In this document: positions 41,374-50,517 of the stretch, piece after piece
Layout of the letters: each line of letters opens with the position of its first letter
Position numbering within the stretch: position 1 is the first letter of the stretch
Assembly (NCBI GenBank): GCA_021201235.1
Contig: JAJQFI010000020.1
Coordinates: forward strand, 1-64,000
DNA length: 64,000 bases
Direction: 5' to 3'
DNA from: Oscillospiraceae bacterium
Lineage (GTDB): Bacteria > Bacillota > Clostridia > Oscillospirales > Ruminococcaceae
Notes under the pieces: generated by a model
The model's database searches: none
What the model saw: only the letters and a program-made list of their open reading frames with translations
Told to the model about the DNA's origin: nothing
Program-made: the position numbers and the translations under genes

Positions 41374-41823
41374 ATGAGTAGCAATTCTACATATACCATC
41401 GGGCAGGTTTCTGAAATGTTTAACCTGCCGATTTCGACCCTCAGATACTACGACAAAGAGGGGTTGTTCCCGAATCTTGAGAGAAAATCCGGCATCCGCA
41501 AGTTCACGGAGACCGAAATCGAGACCCTTCGGGTAATCGACTGCCTCAAGAAGTCGGGACTCGAAATCAAGGACATAAAGAGATTTATGGACCTGTGCTC
41601 AAGAGGGAGCGAGACCTTCGCCGAACGCCGGGAGCTCTTCGAGGATCAGAAGCAAGCCGTCGAGGCGGAGATTGACCACCTGAACGCGACCCTTGATATG
41701 CTGAACTACAAGTGTTGGTACTATGAATCGGCGATGGCGATTGGCGAAGAGGAAGCCAAAGCGACAAAACCGGAGGACATGCCGGAGAACGTGAGACGGG
41801 CTTATGAGAGCTCGCACAAGTAA
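41374..41823 (+). CDS. MerR-family transcriptional regulator
   Basis: 149 residues: N-terminal winged helix TYTIGQVSEMFNLPISTLRYYDKEGLFPN and RKSGIRKFTETEIETLRVID, then a dimerisation coiled coil (RRELFEDQKQAVEAEIDHLN) and short C-terminal part with one Cys only. This matches the AdhR/NmlR/YyaN group, which senses electrophiles or redox state. It faces the lipoprotein/CMD-cupin operon, whose promoter has a MerR-type 19-base spacer. Confidence 0.92.
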   Translation: MSSNSTYTIGQVSEMFNLPISTLRYYDKEGLFPNLERKSGIRKFTETEIETLRVIDCLKKSGLEIKDIKRFMDLCSRGSETFAERRELFEDQKQAVEAEIDHLNATLDMLNYKCWYYESAMAIGEEEAKATKPEDMPENVRRAYESSHK

Positions 41824-41837
41824 GTAACCGGCACAAC

Positions 41838-41873
41838 AAAAAGCCGCCCACTCGGGACGGCTTTTATTTTTTG
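41838..41873. terminator. Terminator between merR and solute-binding gene 2
   Basis: AAGCCG/CGGCTT with extra inner CC/GG pairs and TTATTTTTT on the plus strand, AAAAA turned T run on the minus strand. Confidence 0.8.
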
Positions 41874-41910
41874 GATGGCTATAGGTTTATATACAACCCT
41901 ATTATCCTTA

Positions 41911-43365
41911 TTATCCTTCGTAATCGTTCAACGAGTACGGGTCGTATGCCGCAATCTGCTCGTTGAGCTGATTTACATAGTACTCAACCTGCTCGCCATA
42001 GGACTCCTTGAGCTGTGCCCAAGTGGAAGCATCGGAAGAGGTTGCGAATCTCTCGAGGGTATCAACGACGCTGTAGAGCTTGTCGCCGTAGCCTTCGCCA
42101 TAGGTAACTATAACAGCGGAAGCAGTCGAAAGTGCATAGCACTCGTCATACATGTCGAGCATTTCCTGAGTCCAGAGGTAGGTCTCCTCGAGCTGGAGTC
42201 TGTCGATGTCGACAACAGTCGGGTCGAGAACCTTGAATCTCATGCAAGCGGAGAGGAGGGCAACGCCTTCAGGATTGGAAGCACCCTGAATGATGCAGTA
42301 GCCGGTCGGGATAGACTCGGTGTAGTAGTTGCCGTCGCCGTCGTCGTCACGAGGAAGCGGAACGAACATGAGCTCGCCGTCTTCCATGTCACCCCAGACA
42401 GGGCTGATGGTGCTGACGGAGCCGGTGAACATCCATGTGCCGCCGAGATAGAAGAGGCAAAGTCCTTCGTTCATGCCGCCGCCTTCAGTGCTGTTTCTGA
42501 TGGTCCAACCGTTGTCCCAAACGGGATAGAGGCAGTTGTTCTTAGAAAGATCGTAAAGAAGGTTAGCCGCACGCTCGATAGCCGCAGAGTCGATATTTGA
42601 TTCAAACTGCTGAGTTTCGGTGTTGTACTGAACTATGGTCTCACCGCAGGAGTGCATCAGAGCCAAGCCATAGTACCAACCGTCGAGAGCATATCTGTTC
42701 TCGTCCTCATCGGTGAAATCTAAGCACATCTCATAGAATACATCCCATGTCCACTCGTTGTTGTAGTAGAGCTCGGCAGGGTCGTCATAGCCGTATTCTT
42801 CCATAACTCTTCTGTTGTAAGCGCAGACGTTGTTGAAGGTGTTATCGAAAACGATAACATAAGGTCTGTCCTTGATGGAATAGTAGGTATAAGCATATTC
42901 CTTCTCAGCCGCCCAGAGGGGATCATCATAGTCTATGTAATCGTCAACCGGGACGAACATACCCTTGATACAGTTGTTGGGGAAGACTTCATCGTGTCCG
43001 GGATAGAAGTCGGGCGAGTTGGAAGCAAGGATGAGGTTTGCAAGCTCATCAAATCTTGTGTCCCAAGTGCACTCATACCAGCTGACGGAGCAGCCGTACT
43101 TCTCCTGGAAGGTCCAGTAACCGGAATTGATGATTTCGTCATCTGAATAGTTCTGCATATCATCGTACCAGGCGAACCAAACAACGGTTGATCCTGCCGC
43201 TTCTGTCTCCTCAACATCGGGGAGATAAATACCCGCAGCATTAAGGATAGCCTCGGCGTCCTGGGTAGCGAAGGTAAGCTGTACCACTTCTCTTGAGGAA
43301 CTTCCACAGCCGACAAGAGCGACTATCATGATTCCCGCGAGAAGCATTGCAATAATTTTCTTCAT
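41911..43365 (-). CDS. Extracellular solute-binding lipoprotein, orphan copy 2
   Basis: 484 residues, lipobox VALVGC. Paralogue of the 28397-29860 protein, with LNAAGIYLPDVEET, NNEWTWDVFYEMCLDFTDED and SNPEGVALLSACMRFKVLDP in common. No permease genes nearby. GGAGGTGC precedes ATG 43365; the frame is open upstream for 42 codons but those lie over the leader. Likely an oligosaccharide receptor that works with permeases elsewhere and the shared UgpC-type ATPase at 62364-63506 (inference). Confidence 0.82.
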   Translation of the reverse strand: MKKIIAMLLAGIMIVALVGCGSSSREVVQLTFATQDAEAILNAAGIYLPDVEETEAAGSTVVWFAWYDDMQNYSDDEIINSGYWTFQEKYGCSVSWYECTWDTRFDELANLILASNSPDFYPGHDEVFPNNCIKGMFVPVDDYIDYDDPLWAAEKEYAYTYYSIKDRPYVIVFDNTFNNVCAYNRRVMEEYGYDDPAELYYNNEWTWDVFYEMCLDFTDEDENRYALDGWYYGLALMHSCGETIVQYNTETQQFESNIDSAAIERAANLLYDLSKNNCLYPVWDNGWTIRNSTEGGGMNEGLCLFYLGGTWMFTGSVSTISPVWGDMEDGELMFVPLPRDDDGDGNYYTESIPTGYCIIQGASNPEGVALLSACMRFKVLDPTVVDIDRLQLEETYLWTQEMLDMYDECYALSTASAVIVTYGEGYGDKLYSVVDTLERFATSSDASTWAQLKESYGEQVEYYVNQLNEQIAAYDPYSLNDYEG

Positions 43366-43482
43366 TAAAGCACCTCCGAATAAATTTTGCATATGTGTTT
43401 CCCGAAAATTATCCCCGAAACGCACAGATTTCATGCAACCATTTTCAACGGTATTGAAAAATGAGCATTTCGAGATAGATTG

Positions 43483-43511
43483 ATTATACACCTTTTCACA
43501 TTAGATTTCAA
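43483..43511 (-). promoter_or_regulatory. Promoter of solute-binding gene 2
   Basis: -35 TTGAAA (43506-43511), 17-base spacer, -10 TATAAT (43483-43488). The leader of about 110 bases is AT-rich with TTTTCAA/TTGAAAA short dyads. No gene is seen in 43366-43669 apart from this promoter and the hairpin at 43565. Confidence 0.72.
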
Positions 43512-43564
43512 TCGTCATTTTGAACAAGAAAAGCTGATGAAAGTTGTACATGTTGCACAATGAA

Positions 43565-43596
43565 GCGGTCGGATATGACAATGCACACCCGACCGC
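43565..43596. terminator. Probable trp operon terminator
   Basis: GCGGTCGG/CCGACCGC, 16-base loop, about 75 bases past the trpA stop. The T-rich side is on the plus strand, so efficiency for trp (minus strand) is uncertain. Confidence 0.5.
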
Positions 43597-43669
43597 ATTT
43601 TGTTTTCGTAAAGAGATGTTTTGAGGAGATGTTAATATTTTAATGTTGTGCCAATGCTATTGACTGCAA

Positions 43670-44437
43670 TCATCTCGTTCCAGCCTTCATCTCAGAAACA
43701 TACTTCTTAAGCTCCTCCGAAGCGTTCTCGCCGTTCTTTGCGATAATCTTCACAATCGCACTTCCGACGATTGCGCCGTCGGCATAGGAGGTGTACTCCT
43801 GAACCTGCTCGGGGGTGCTGATTCCGAAGCCGACGAAGACGGGAATATTGGTTGAGGCTTTGGCTTTCTCGACAATCGACTTGACATCGGTAGTTATCTT
43901 CTCACGGACACCTGTGACGCCCATCGAAGAGACGATATACAGAAATCCCTGCGCCTCGGAGGCGATTTTCGTGATTCTCTCGTCGCTCGTCGGAGCTATC
44001 ATCGAGATGATGTCGATGTTGTGAGCTTTAGCTTCCTCGGAGAACTCCGCCTTCTCTTCGAAAGGCACATCCGGGACGATTACGCCGTCGATGCCGACCT
44101 CCTCACATTTCCCGAAGAATCTGTCCTTGCCGTAGGTATAAACAGGGTTCGCATATGTCAGAAGCACCAGAGGCACGTCGGTCTTCTTTCTGACCTTCTC
44201 GACGCAGTCGAAGATGCCGTCGGTGGTGGTGCCGACCGAGAGGGCACGGATATTTGCTTCCTGAATTACCGTTCCCTCGGCAATCGGGTCGGAGAACGGG
44301 ACGCCTATCTCTATCAAATCTGCTCCCGCTTCCGCCATGTCGAGGATATAGTCATAAGTTTTATCGAGATTCGGGTCGCCGCCGGTGAGGAAGCTGACAA
44401 AGCACTTTTTGCCCTTGAGGCTTGCAATTCTACTCAT
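43670..44437 (-). CDS. trpA: Tryptophan synthase alpha chain
   Basis: 255 residues, converts indole-3-glycerol phosphate to indole. Signature [19 protein letters not shown] with catalytic Glu, [11 protein letters not shown] (catalytic Asp region), [13 protein letters not shown] and [15 protein letters not shown] 44437 has GGAG nine bases upstream and overlaps the end of the F-B fusion gene by eight bases. Last gene of the trp operon. Confidence 0.96.
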   Translation of the reverse strand: MSRIASLKGKKCFVSFLTGGDPNLDKTYDYILDMAEAGADLIEIGVPFSDPIAEGTVIQEANIRALSVGTTTDGIFDCVEKVRKKTDVPLVLLTYANPVYTYGKDRFFGKCEEVGIDGVIVPDVPFEEKAEFSEEAKAHNIDIISMIAPTSDERITKIASEAQGFLYIVSSMGVTGVREKITTDVKSIVEKAKASTNIPVFVGFGISTPEQVQEYTSYADGAIVGSAIVKIIAKNGENASEELKKYVSEMKAGTR

Positions 44438-46253
44438 AAATATCAACTCCTCTGTAGCGTGCGATTGCCGCAACGTCCTTGTCGCCTCTGCCGGAAAGGC
44501 AGATGATGATGCTGTCGTCCGGGCTGAAGTCCCTGGCTATCTTCATAGCGTATGCAACGGCGTGTGAGCTCTCGATTGCGGGGATGATGCCCTCGGTTCT
44601 TGAAAGATATTCGAAAGCGTCGACCGCTTCGTCGTCTGTTATCGGGACATATTCAGCTCTGCCGGTGTCCTTGAGGTTTGCGTGCTCGGGACCGATGCCG
44701 GGGTAGTCAAGACCCGCTGAAATGGAATAAACCTCGTCAATCTGACCGTATTCGTTCTGGCAGAAATAGGACTTCATGCCGTGGAAGATTCCAAGTTTGC
44801 CCTTCGCAATGGTTGCGGCGTGCTTGTCGGTGTCGATTCCCTTTCCTGCCGCTTCGCAACCGATAAGGCGAACGCCCTCGTCGGGGATGAAGTGATAGAA
44901 CATGCCCATTGAGTTGCTTCCGCCTCCGACGCATGCAATGACTGCCGCCGGGAGCTTGCCCTCTTTTTTGAGTATCTGGGCTCTTGCCTCACGGCTGATG
45001 ACGCTCTGGAAGTCACGGACTATTGTCGGAAACGGGTGCGGACCCATGACGCTCCCCAAAACATAGTGGGTGTCGCTGACCCGGTTCGTCCACTCTCTCA
45101 TCGTCTCGTTGACGGCGTCCTTGAGGACTCGGGTGCCGCTCTCGACGGGGTGAACCTTGGCGCCGAGAAGCTTCATTCTGTAGACGTTCAGCGCCTGTCT
45201 TTCGCAGTCGATGGCGCCCATATAAACCTCGCACTCCATGTCCATAAGTGCGGCGACGGTGGCGGTCGCAACTCCGTGCTGACCGGCTCCCGTCTCGGCG
45301 ATGACACGGGTCTTGCCCATCTTCTTGGCAAGGAGCACCTGTCCGAGAACGTTATTGATTTTGTGCGCACCGGTGTGGTTCAAATCCTCGCGCTTTAGGT
45401 AAATCTTCGCGCCACCGAGGTCTTTCGTCATCTTCTCAGCATAATAGAGAAGCGACGGACGCCCTGCGTATTCACGCATAAGGCGGTCGAGCTCTTGGTT
45501 GAACTCGGGGTCGTTTTTATAGTAGTTATAAGCCTCTTCAAGCTCGTTTACGGCGTTCATCAGCGTTTCGGGGACGTACTGCCCGCCGTGAATGCCGAAT
45601 CTGCCCTTGCTGTTGGGGTCAGTGCTTGCACTGTTGCTCATAATTCTCACTCTCCTGACTGTTTCTTGAATCTTATTTTTATCTTTGAAGCCATCCGTCT
45701 CGACCCCGCTTGAGATGTCGAGGGCGAAGGCGTTCTTTTCGGTTGCGATTTTCAGCGCCCCGTCGAGGTTATCAAGGTTGATGCCGCCCGCTAAGAAGAA
45801 CGGTTTTTCTATATCCGACAGGACGCTCCAGTCGAAGCTCTCACCGGTGCCGCCGTATTCGCCCGTTCTCTTCGTGTCGAACAAGTAGTAATCAGCATCA
45901 TAGGGCTTGATATCTTCCCGAGAAGCGATTCTCTGTGCCTTGATTATCGGCAGGTCGCAGACGGCTTTGAGACGTTCGATATAGCCGTTATCTTCATCGC
46001 CGTGAAGCTGGACGAAGTCGATTACATGCTCGTCGGCGAGACGACGGATGAAGCCGATATCTTCGTTCACGAACACCCCGACGGTCTTAATTTTCAGGTC
46101 GAGGGTTTCGCGAAGCATCTTTGCCGTTTCGAAGTCTATCTTGCGCTTGGCTCCCGCAAAGACGAAGCCTGCGAAATCGGGCTGAAATTCGTTAAGGTAT
46201 TCGGCATCCTCTCGCCTTTTTAGTCCGCAGATTTTAAGCTTTACCGGCATCAT
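44430..46253 (-). CDS. trpFB: Bifunctional TrpF-TrpB fusion: PRA isomerase and tryptophan synthase beta chain
   Basis: 607 residues without an internal stop. Residues 1-200 are phosphoribosylanthranilate isomerase ([40 protein letters not shown]). Residues 205-607 are the beta chain ([30 protein letters not shown] with the pyridoxal Lys, [21 protein letters not shown]). An ATG at 45641 with AGGAG ten bases upstream begins the TrpB part, so free TrpB may also be made. Start ATG 46253 overlaps the trpC stop. Such fusions are known in some gut Clostridia. Confidence 0.95.
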   Translation of the reverse strand: MMPVKLKICGLKRREDAEYLNEFQPDFAGFVFAGAKRKIDFETAKMLRETLDLKIKTVGVFVNEDIGFIRRLADEHVIDFVQLHGDEDNGYIERLKAVCDLPIIKAQRIASREDIKPYDADYYLFDTKRTGEYGGTGESFDWSVLSDIEKPFFLAGGINLDNLDGALKIATEKNAFALDISSGVETDGFKDKNKIQETVRRVRIMSNSASTDPNSKGRFGIHGGQYVPETLMNAVNELEEAYNYYKNDPEFNQELDRLMREYAGRPSLLYYAEKMTKDLGGAKIYLKREDLNHTGAHKINNVLGQVLLAKKMGKTRVIAETGAGQHGVATATVAALMDMECEVYMGAIDCERQALNVYRMKLLGAKVHPVESGTRVLKDAVNETMREWTNRVSDTHYVLGSVMGPHPFPTIVRDFQSVISREARAQILKKEGKLPAAVIACVGGGSNSMGMFYHFIPDEGVRLIGCEAAGKGIDTDKHAATIAKGKLGIFHGMKSYFCQNEYGQIDEVYSISAGLDYPGIGPEHANLKDTGRAEYVPITDDEAVDAFEYLSRTEGIIPAIESSHAVAYAMKIARDFSPDDSIIICLSGRGDKDVAAIARYRGVDIYE

Positions 46254-47023
46254 AAACCTCTCAGTTCACGGAGCATTGCCGCCTTGTCAGGGCTTCGCAT
46301 GAAGGTCTCGCCGATTAAGACGGCGTTCACGTTCTCGTCTTCAAGCCTCTTCACGTCATCCCTCGTCTTGATTCCGCTCTCGGAAATGAAGATAATGTCC
46401 GACGGCACGAGCTTGCGGAGCCTTGCCGAATTCGTGATATCGACGGTGAAATCTTTTAAGTTGCGATTGTTCACTCCGACAATTCTTGCTCCCGCAGAAA
46501 GTGCGGATTTCACTTCATCCTCATCGTGAGCCTCGACAATGCAGGACAGCCCGAGCTTGTCGGCGATGGCGATATACTTCCGGAGCGTTTCCGTATCCAG
46601 AAGCGCGCAGATAAGAAGTACGGCATCTGCTCCGATGGTCAGAGCTTCGTAAATCTGGTACTCGTCGACGGTGAAGTCCTTCCGAAGAATCGGGATTGAA
46701 ACCTCTTTGCGGATTTCGCTCAGGTATTGATTGCTTCCAAGAAAGTACTCCGGCTCGGTGAGGACGCTGATGGCGTCGGCGCCGGCTTTTTCGTAGTCCC
46801 GGGCGATATCGAGGTACGGGAAGTCGGGGGCTATCAGCCCCTTCGAGGGCGATGCCCGCTTGACCTCGCAAATAAAGGATATCCCGGGCTCACGGAGCTT
46901 CTCTTCGAGATAAAACGGCTTTTCTTTTTTTATCGAAAGCGCCTGCTCGACCACTTCGGGGGCTTCGAGCTTGCTTTTTTCAACCCGCTTTCTTGTACTG
47001 CGGGCAAGTTCGTCCAAAATCAT
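46250..47023 (-). CDS. trpC: Indole-3-glycerol-phosphate synthase
   Basis: 257 residues, ring closure step of tryptophan synthesis. Visible: [20 protein letters not shown] (catalytic Lys), [51 protein letters not shown] and [13 protein letters not shown]. It is separate from TrpF here, unlike enteric bacteria. Overlaps trpFB by four bases (ATGA) and follows trpD by two. Confidence 0.97.
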   Translation of the reverse strand: MILDELARSTRKRVEKSKLEAPEVVEQALSIKKEKPFYLEEKLREPGISFICEVKRASPSKGLIAPDFPYLDIARDYEKAGADAISVLTEPEYFLGSNQYLSEIRKEVSIPILRKDFTVDEYQIYEALTIGADAVLLICALLDTETLRKYIAIADKLGLSCIVEAHDEDEVKSALSAGARIVGVNNRNLKDFTVDITNSARLRKLVPSDIIFISESGIKTRDDVKRLEDENVNAVLIGETFMRSPDKAAMLRELRGL

Positions 47024-47025
47024 CT

Positions 47026-48048
47026 TTATTCCTCGTTCGAAAGCTTGACGAGCTCTTCAAGCTTGGCATAAGCCTTGCCGGAGTCGATTAAATCTCCCGC
47101 CAGTGCCACGCAATCTTTAAGAGTTCCATTTGCGCCACCGATATAAAGACCCAATGCACTGTTGAGGAGCACAGCATCGCGCTTCGGTCCCCTCTCCTCG
47201 CCCTTGAGGATTCTGCGGGCTGTTTCTGCGTTCTCTTCGGGAGTGCCGCCACGGAGTGCGCCCGGCTCGGCTCTTGTAAGACCGACCTGCTCGGGGCTCA
47301 GGAAGAAGCTGACGGCTCTGCCGTTGTTGATTTCGCTGATGGTGGTGGTGTCGCAGATGGTGGCTTCGTCGAGTCCGTCGTGACCGTGAACGACCATAGC
47401 GCGCTTGATACCAAGCTTTATGAGAACTTCAGAAAGCGGGGTTACAAGCTTTTCGTCATATACTCCGAGTACCTGCAATTTAGCCTTTGCCGGGTTTGCA
47501 AGAGGACCCAAGACATTGAAGATATTTCTGATGCCGATTTCGCGTCTTACAGGGGCGGCATATTTCATGGCTGAATGATAGGTCTGTGCGAACATGAAGC
47601 ACATGCCCATTTTGTTGAGGAGTTCGAGGTTCTTCTCGGGGGTCAGGTTGACATTGACGCCGAGACGTTCGAGGCAGTCGACGCTTCCGCATTTCGAAGA
47701 CATGCTTCTGTTGCCGTGCTTGCCGATTTTGACTCCGCCCGCTCCGATAACGAAGGCTGAAATGGTCGAGACGTTGATGGTATAAGCCGCATCCCCGCCG
47801 GTGCCGACGATGTCGAGGACGTCCATATCGCCGGTGTCCATCGGAAGGCTCTTCTCTCTCATAACCGTTGCGCAGGCGGTTATTTCGTCGATGGTCTCGC
47901 CCTTCATTCTGAGTGCCGCCAAAAATGCGCCCATCTGTGCGTTGGTGGTTTTGCCCTCCATGATGTCGCCGAAGACGGCTTTCATCTCGTCAAAGGTTAA
48001 GTCTTCTCTTTCTACGACCTTACCTATCATTTCCTGAATTCTTTCCAT
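47026..48048 (-). CDS. trpD: Anthranilate phosphoribosyltransferase
   Basis: 340 residues joining anthranilate and PRPP. Visible: VDIVGTGGDAAYTINVSTIS-type sequence (IVGTGGDAAYTINVST), GKHGNRSMSSKCGSVD, FNVLGPLANPAKAK, VVHGHDGLDEAT. Normal length. Two bases separate it from trpC and one from trpG, consistent with coupled translation in the operon. Confidence 0.97.
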   Translation of the reverse strand: MERIQEMIGKVVEREDLTFDEMKAVFGDIMEGKTTNAQMGAFLAALRMKGETIDEITACATVMREKSLPMDTGDMDVLDIVGTGGDAAYTINVSTISAFVIGAGGVKIGKHGNRSMSSKCGSVDCLERLGVNVNLTPEKNLELLNKMGMCFMFAQTYHSAMKYAAPVRREIGIRNIFNVLGPLANPAKAKLQVLGVYDEKLVTPLSEVLIKLGIKRAMVVHGHDGLDEATICDTTTISEINNGRAVSFFLSPEQVGLTRAEPGALRGGTPEENAETARRILKGEERGPKRDAVLLNSALGLYIGGANGTLKDCVALAGDLIDSGKAYAKLEELVKLSNEE

Positions 48049-48049
48049 G

Positions 48050-48625
48050 TCAATTTACCTCCGTTTTAATAAAGTTTTCTATTATTTCTTTGCCCATCGG
48101 GGTCATGATTGACTCGGGATGGAATTGAATACCGAATGTGGGAGCATCTCTGTGCTCCACCGCCATTACCGTGCCGTCGTCCGACTCCGCAATGATTCGG
48201 AGAGTGTCGGGAATGGTGTATTTGTCCGCCGCAAGGGAATGGTATCTCGCCGCCCGGATTATTGGGGGAAGCCCCCGAAAAATCTCGCTTCCGCTTGCTA
48301 TGTGGATGTCGCTCTGCTTGCCGTGCATGAGGGTCGGGGCGTAGGTGACGGTTGCGCCATAGACCTCGCAGATTGCCTGATGCCCGAGGCAGACGCCCAA
48401 AATAGGATATTTGCCGTTGAGCTTTTCGATTACCTCTTCGCAGACCCCCGCATCCTTCGGCTTGCCGGGTCCGGGAGAAATCACGATTCGGTCGGGACTA
48501 AGCTTCTCGATTTCCGGGACAGTGATGGCGTCGTTTCTCACGACTTTCACGTCCGGGTCATACTGACCGATAAGCTGAACAAGATTATAGGTGAAGCTGT
48601 CGTAGTTGTCTATAAGAAGTACCAT
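48050..48625 (-). CDS. trpG: Anthranilate synthase component II (glutamine amidotransferase)
   Basis: 191 residues supplying ammonia to TrpE. Class I amidotransferase: LLIDNYDSFTYNL, SPGPGKPKDAG, nucleophile Cys in LGVCLGHQAI, and His/Glu in FGIQFHPESI. ATG 48625 has GGAGGCGG nearby; the longer open frame to 48697 overlaps trpE and has no ribosome site. It is separate from TrpD. Confidence 0.96.
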   Translation of the reverse strand: MVLLIDNYDSFTYNLVQLIGQYDPDVKVVRNDAITVPEIEKLSPDRIVISPGPGKPKDAGVCEEVIEKLNGKYPILGVCLGHQAICEVYGATVTYAPTLMHGKQSDIHIASGSEIFRGLPPIIRAARYHSLAADKYTIPDTLRIIAESDDGTVMAVEHRDAPTFGIQFHPESIMTPMGKEIIENFIKTEVN

Positions 48626-48636
48626 TAAACCGCCTC

Positions 48637-50100
48637 CTATCTCACTTCGGAAGTGCGCTTGATTGCTTCCGCCATGGCGGTCGCCTTGTTGATGCACTCC
48701 TGATATTCGCTCTCGGGGACGCTGTCATAGACGATTCCCGCTCCCGCCTGAACGTAGACCTTGCCGTTTTTCTTACTAGCCATTCTGATGGCAATACACA
48801 TATCCATATTTCCCTTGAAGTCGATATATCCGACCGCTCCGCCGTAAACTCCGCGGTTCACTCCCTCAAGCTCGGAGATTATCTCGCAGGCTCTGTACTT
48901 CGGTGCTCCCGAAAGGGTTCCCGCCGGAAGAACTGCCGAAAGTGCGTCGAACTGGTCTAAGCCATCTCTTAACTTGCCTCTAACGGTCGAGGCGATATGG
49001 ATTACATGCGAATACTTGAGGATTTCCTTATAGCCTTCGACGTGGACGGTGCCGTACTCGCTGACCTTGCCGATGTCGTTTCTTCCTAGGTCGACGAGCA
49101 TGTTGTGCTCGCTGAGCTCTTTCTCGTCAGACAAGAGACCCGAAATCAACTCGTTGTCTTCGGCTTCCGTCTTGCCCCTCTTTCTCGTTCCTGCAATCGG
49201 GAAGGTGGAGACTGTGCCGTTCGATATTGAGACTATCGTCTCGGGCGAAGCACCCGCAATCTCGCAGTCGTCATATTTCATATAGAACATGTAGGGCGAA
49301 GGGTTGATTGTCCGGAGGACTCTGTAGGTATTGAGGAGACTTCCCTCAAACTCGGTTTCGAGGCGGTTCGAGATTACAGCCTGGAAGATGTCGCCCTCAC
49401 GGATATACTCTTTGGTCTTTCTGACCATATCGCAATACTCGTCTTTTGAGAAGAGCGGCTTGAACTCGCCCTTGATTCCGGCGTATTCTTCGGAATAGGA
49501 GTACTCTTTTGTCAGAAGTGAGCAGAGCTGTTCCAATTCCACTACTCCCCTGTTGTAATTCTCCTCGAAATTGTCGGTCTTGATGTTGTTGATGACGATT
49601 ATCTTCTGCCGGAGTCTGTCGAAACAGATGACTTTATCAAAGAGTAAGAGATCGAAATCGTAGAAGTTGCCGTCGTCTCTTAGATTAAGATTCAGTGTCG
49701 GCTCGGCGTATCTTATATAATTATATGAGAAATATCCGACGAAGCCGCCCGTGAACGGAGGTAGCCCCTCGACCTTCGGGCTCTTGTACTGTGATAGAAT
49801 GTCGCGAAGCACCGAGTTGGGATTGCTCGTCTTCTGCTTAATCGTCACGTTCGAGATAATCTCGATGTCTTCTCCCTTGCCTCTGACCTCGAGTGCAGGG
49901 TCAAAACCGAGGTAGGAATATCTTCCCCACTTGTCGCCGCCCTCGACGCTCTCAAGAAGATAATATTTAACGCTCATTTTCTTCAGTATTTTCAGCGTCT
50001 GAATCGGCGTCCGAAGGTCGGAATAAATCTCCTCGGACAGCGGAACAACGCTCATTCCCTCGGCAAGCTTTTTCGCATTTTCATAATTGGGATTGGTCAC
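48637..50100 (-). CDS. trpE: Anthranilate synthase component I
   Basis: 487 residues making anthranilate from chorismate. Visible: LLESVEGGDKWGRYSYLGF (with the feedback-type L-L-E-S motif that binds tryptophan), PFTGGFVGYFSYNYIRY, RPF-type IAGTRKRGKTEAEDNEL, LVDLGRNDIGKVSE, GTLSGAPKYRACEII, YGGAVGYIDFKGNMDMCIAI. The start is GTG 50100, seven bases from AGGAG. A TTG at 50121 lies inside the T-box terminator and is rejected. First gene of the operon. Confidence 0.96.
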   Translation of the reverse strand: MTNPNYENAKKLAEGMSVVPLSEEIYSDLRTPIQTLKILKKMSVKYYLLESVEGGDKWGRYSYLGFDPALEVRGKGEDIEIISNVTIKQKTSNPNSVLRDILSQYKSPKVEGLPPFTGGFVGYFSYNYIRYAEPTLNLNLRDDGNFYDFDLLLFDKVICFDRLRQKIIVINNIKTDNFEENYNRGVVELEQLCSLLTKEYSYSEEYAGIKGEFKPLFSKDEYCDMVRKTKEYIREGDIFQAVISNRLETEFEGSLLNTYRVLRTINPSPYMFYMKYDDCEIAGASPETIVSISNGTVSTFPIAGTRKRGKTEAEDNELISGLLSDEKELSEHNMLVDLGRNDIGKVSEYGTVHVEGYKEILKYSHVIHIASTVRGKLRDGLDQFDALSAVLPAGTLSGAPKYRACEIISELEGVNRGVYGGAVGYIDFKGNMDMCIAIRMASKKNGKVYVQAGAGIVYDSVPESEYQECINKATAMAEAIKRTSEVR

Positions 50101-50114
50101 AGAATCACTCCTAT

Positions 50115-50455
50115 AAAACAAAATCGTCCTCAGTCTGTTTTTAAGACCAAGGACGAGAAATTTCTATTCCCGCGGTACCACCTTGATTTGCAGTTTTCAT
50201 GGAAAACTGCACGCCTCTACGGAGTACAAACATACCCCTTGCGATTCACGCACGCATAACGTCATGGAATACTCGGACTCTTCCAAGCCCTTTGACCATG
50301 CCCTCGGCGGTCCATTTGACAAGCTGCAATTCTACGAGGCTCCCAGCCCTTTGGAAACCGTTAGGGTTCCAAATCGTCCCCGCTCTCTGTGAGCGCACAC
50401 GCCCTGTCGGGCATTTGCTTGCCGTTATCTCCGCTTCATCGGTTTAAAGTGATTA
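50115..50455 (-). promoter_or_regulatory. T-box leader controlling the trp operon
   Basis: The conserved T-box AAGGTGGTACCGCG is at 50171-50184 (minus strand). It is preceded by AGAGAG in stem I and hairpin GCAGTTTT/AAAACTGC, and followed by a terminator TCGTCC..GGTCT/AGACTGAGGACGA (50124-50156) with ATTTTGTTTT. The likely specifier is UGG (Trp) in AAATGGACC, at 50312-50314; another TGG is at 50369-50371. Uncharged tRNA-Trp would stabilise the antiterminator and turn on trp genes. Confidence 0.92.
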
Positions 50456-50465
50456 TCTACAGATT

Positions 50466-50494
50466 ATTATACGCTACTGCGACGGATTTGTCAA
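50466..50494 (-). promoter_or_regulatory. Promoter of the trp operon
   Basis: -35 TTGACA (50489-50494), 17-base spacer, -10 TATAAT (50466-50471). Confidence 0.85.
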
Positions 50495-50517
50495 GCGTTT
50501 TTTTGAAATTCAAAAAA

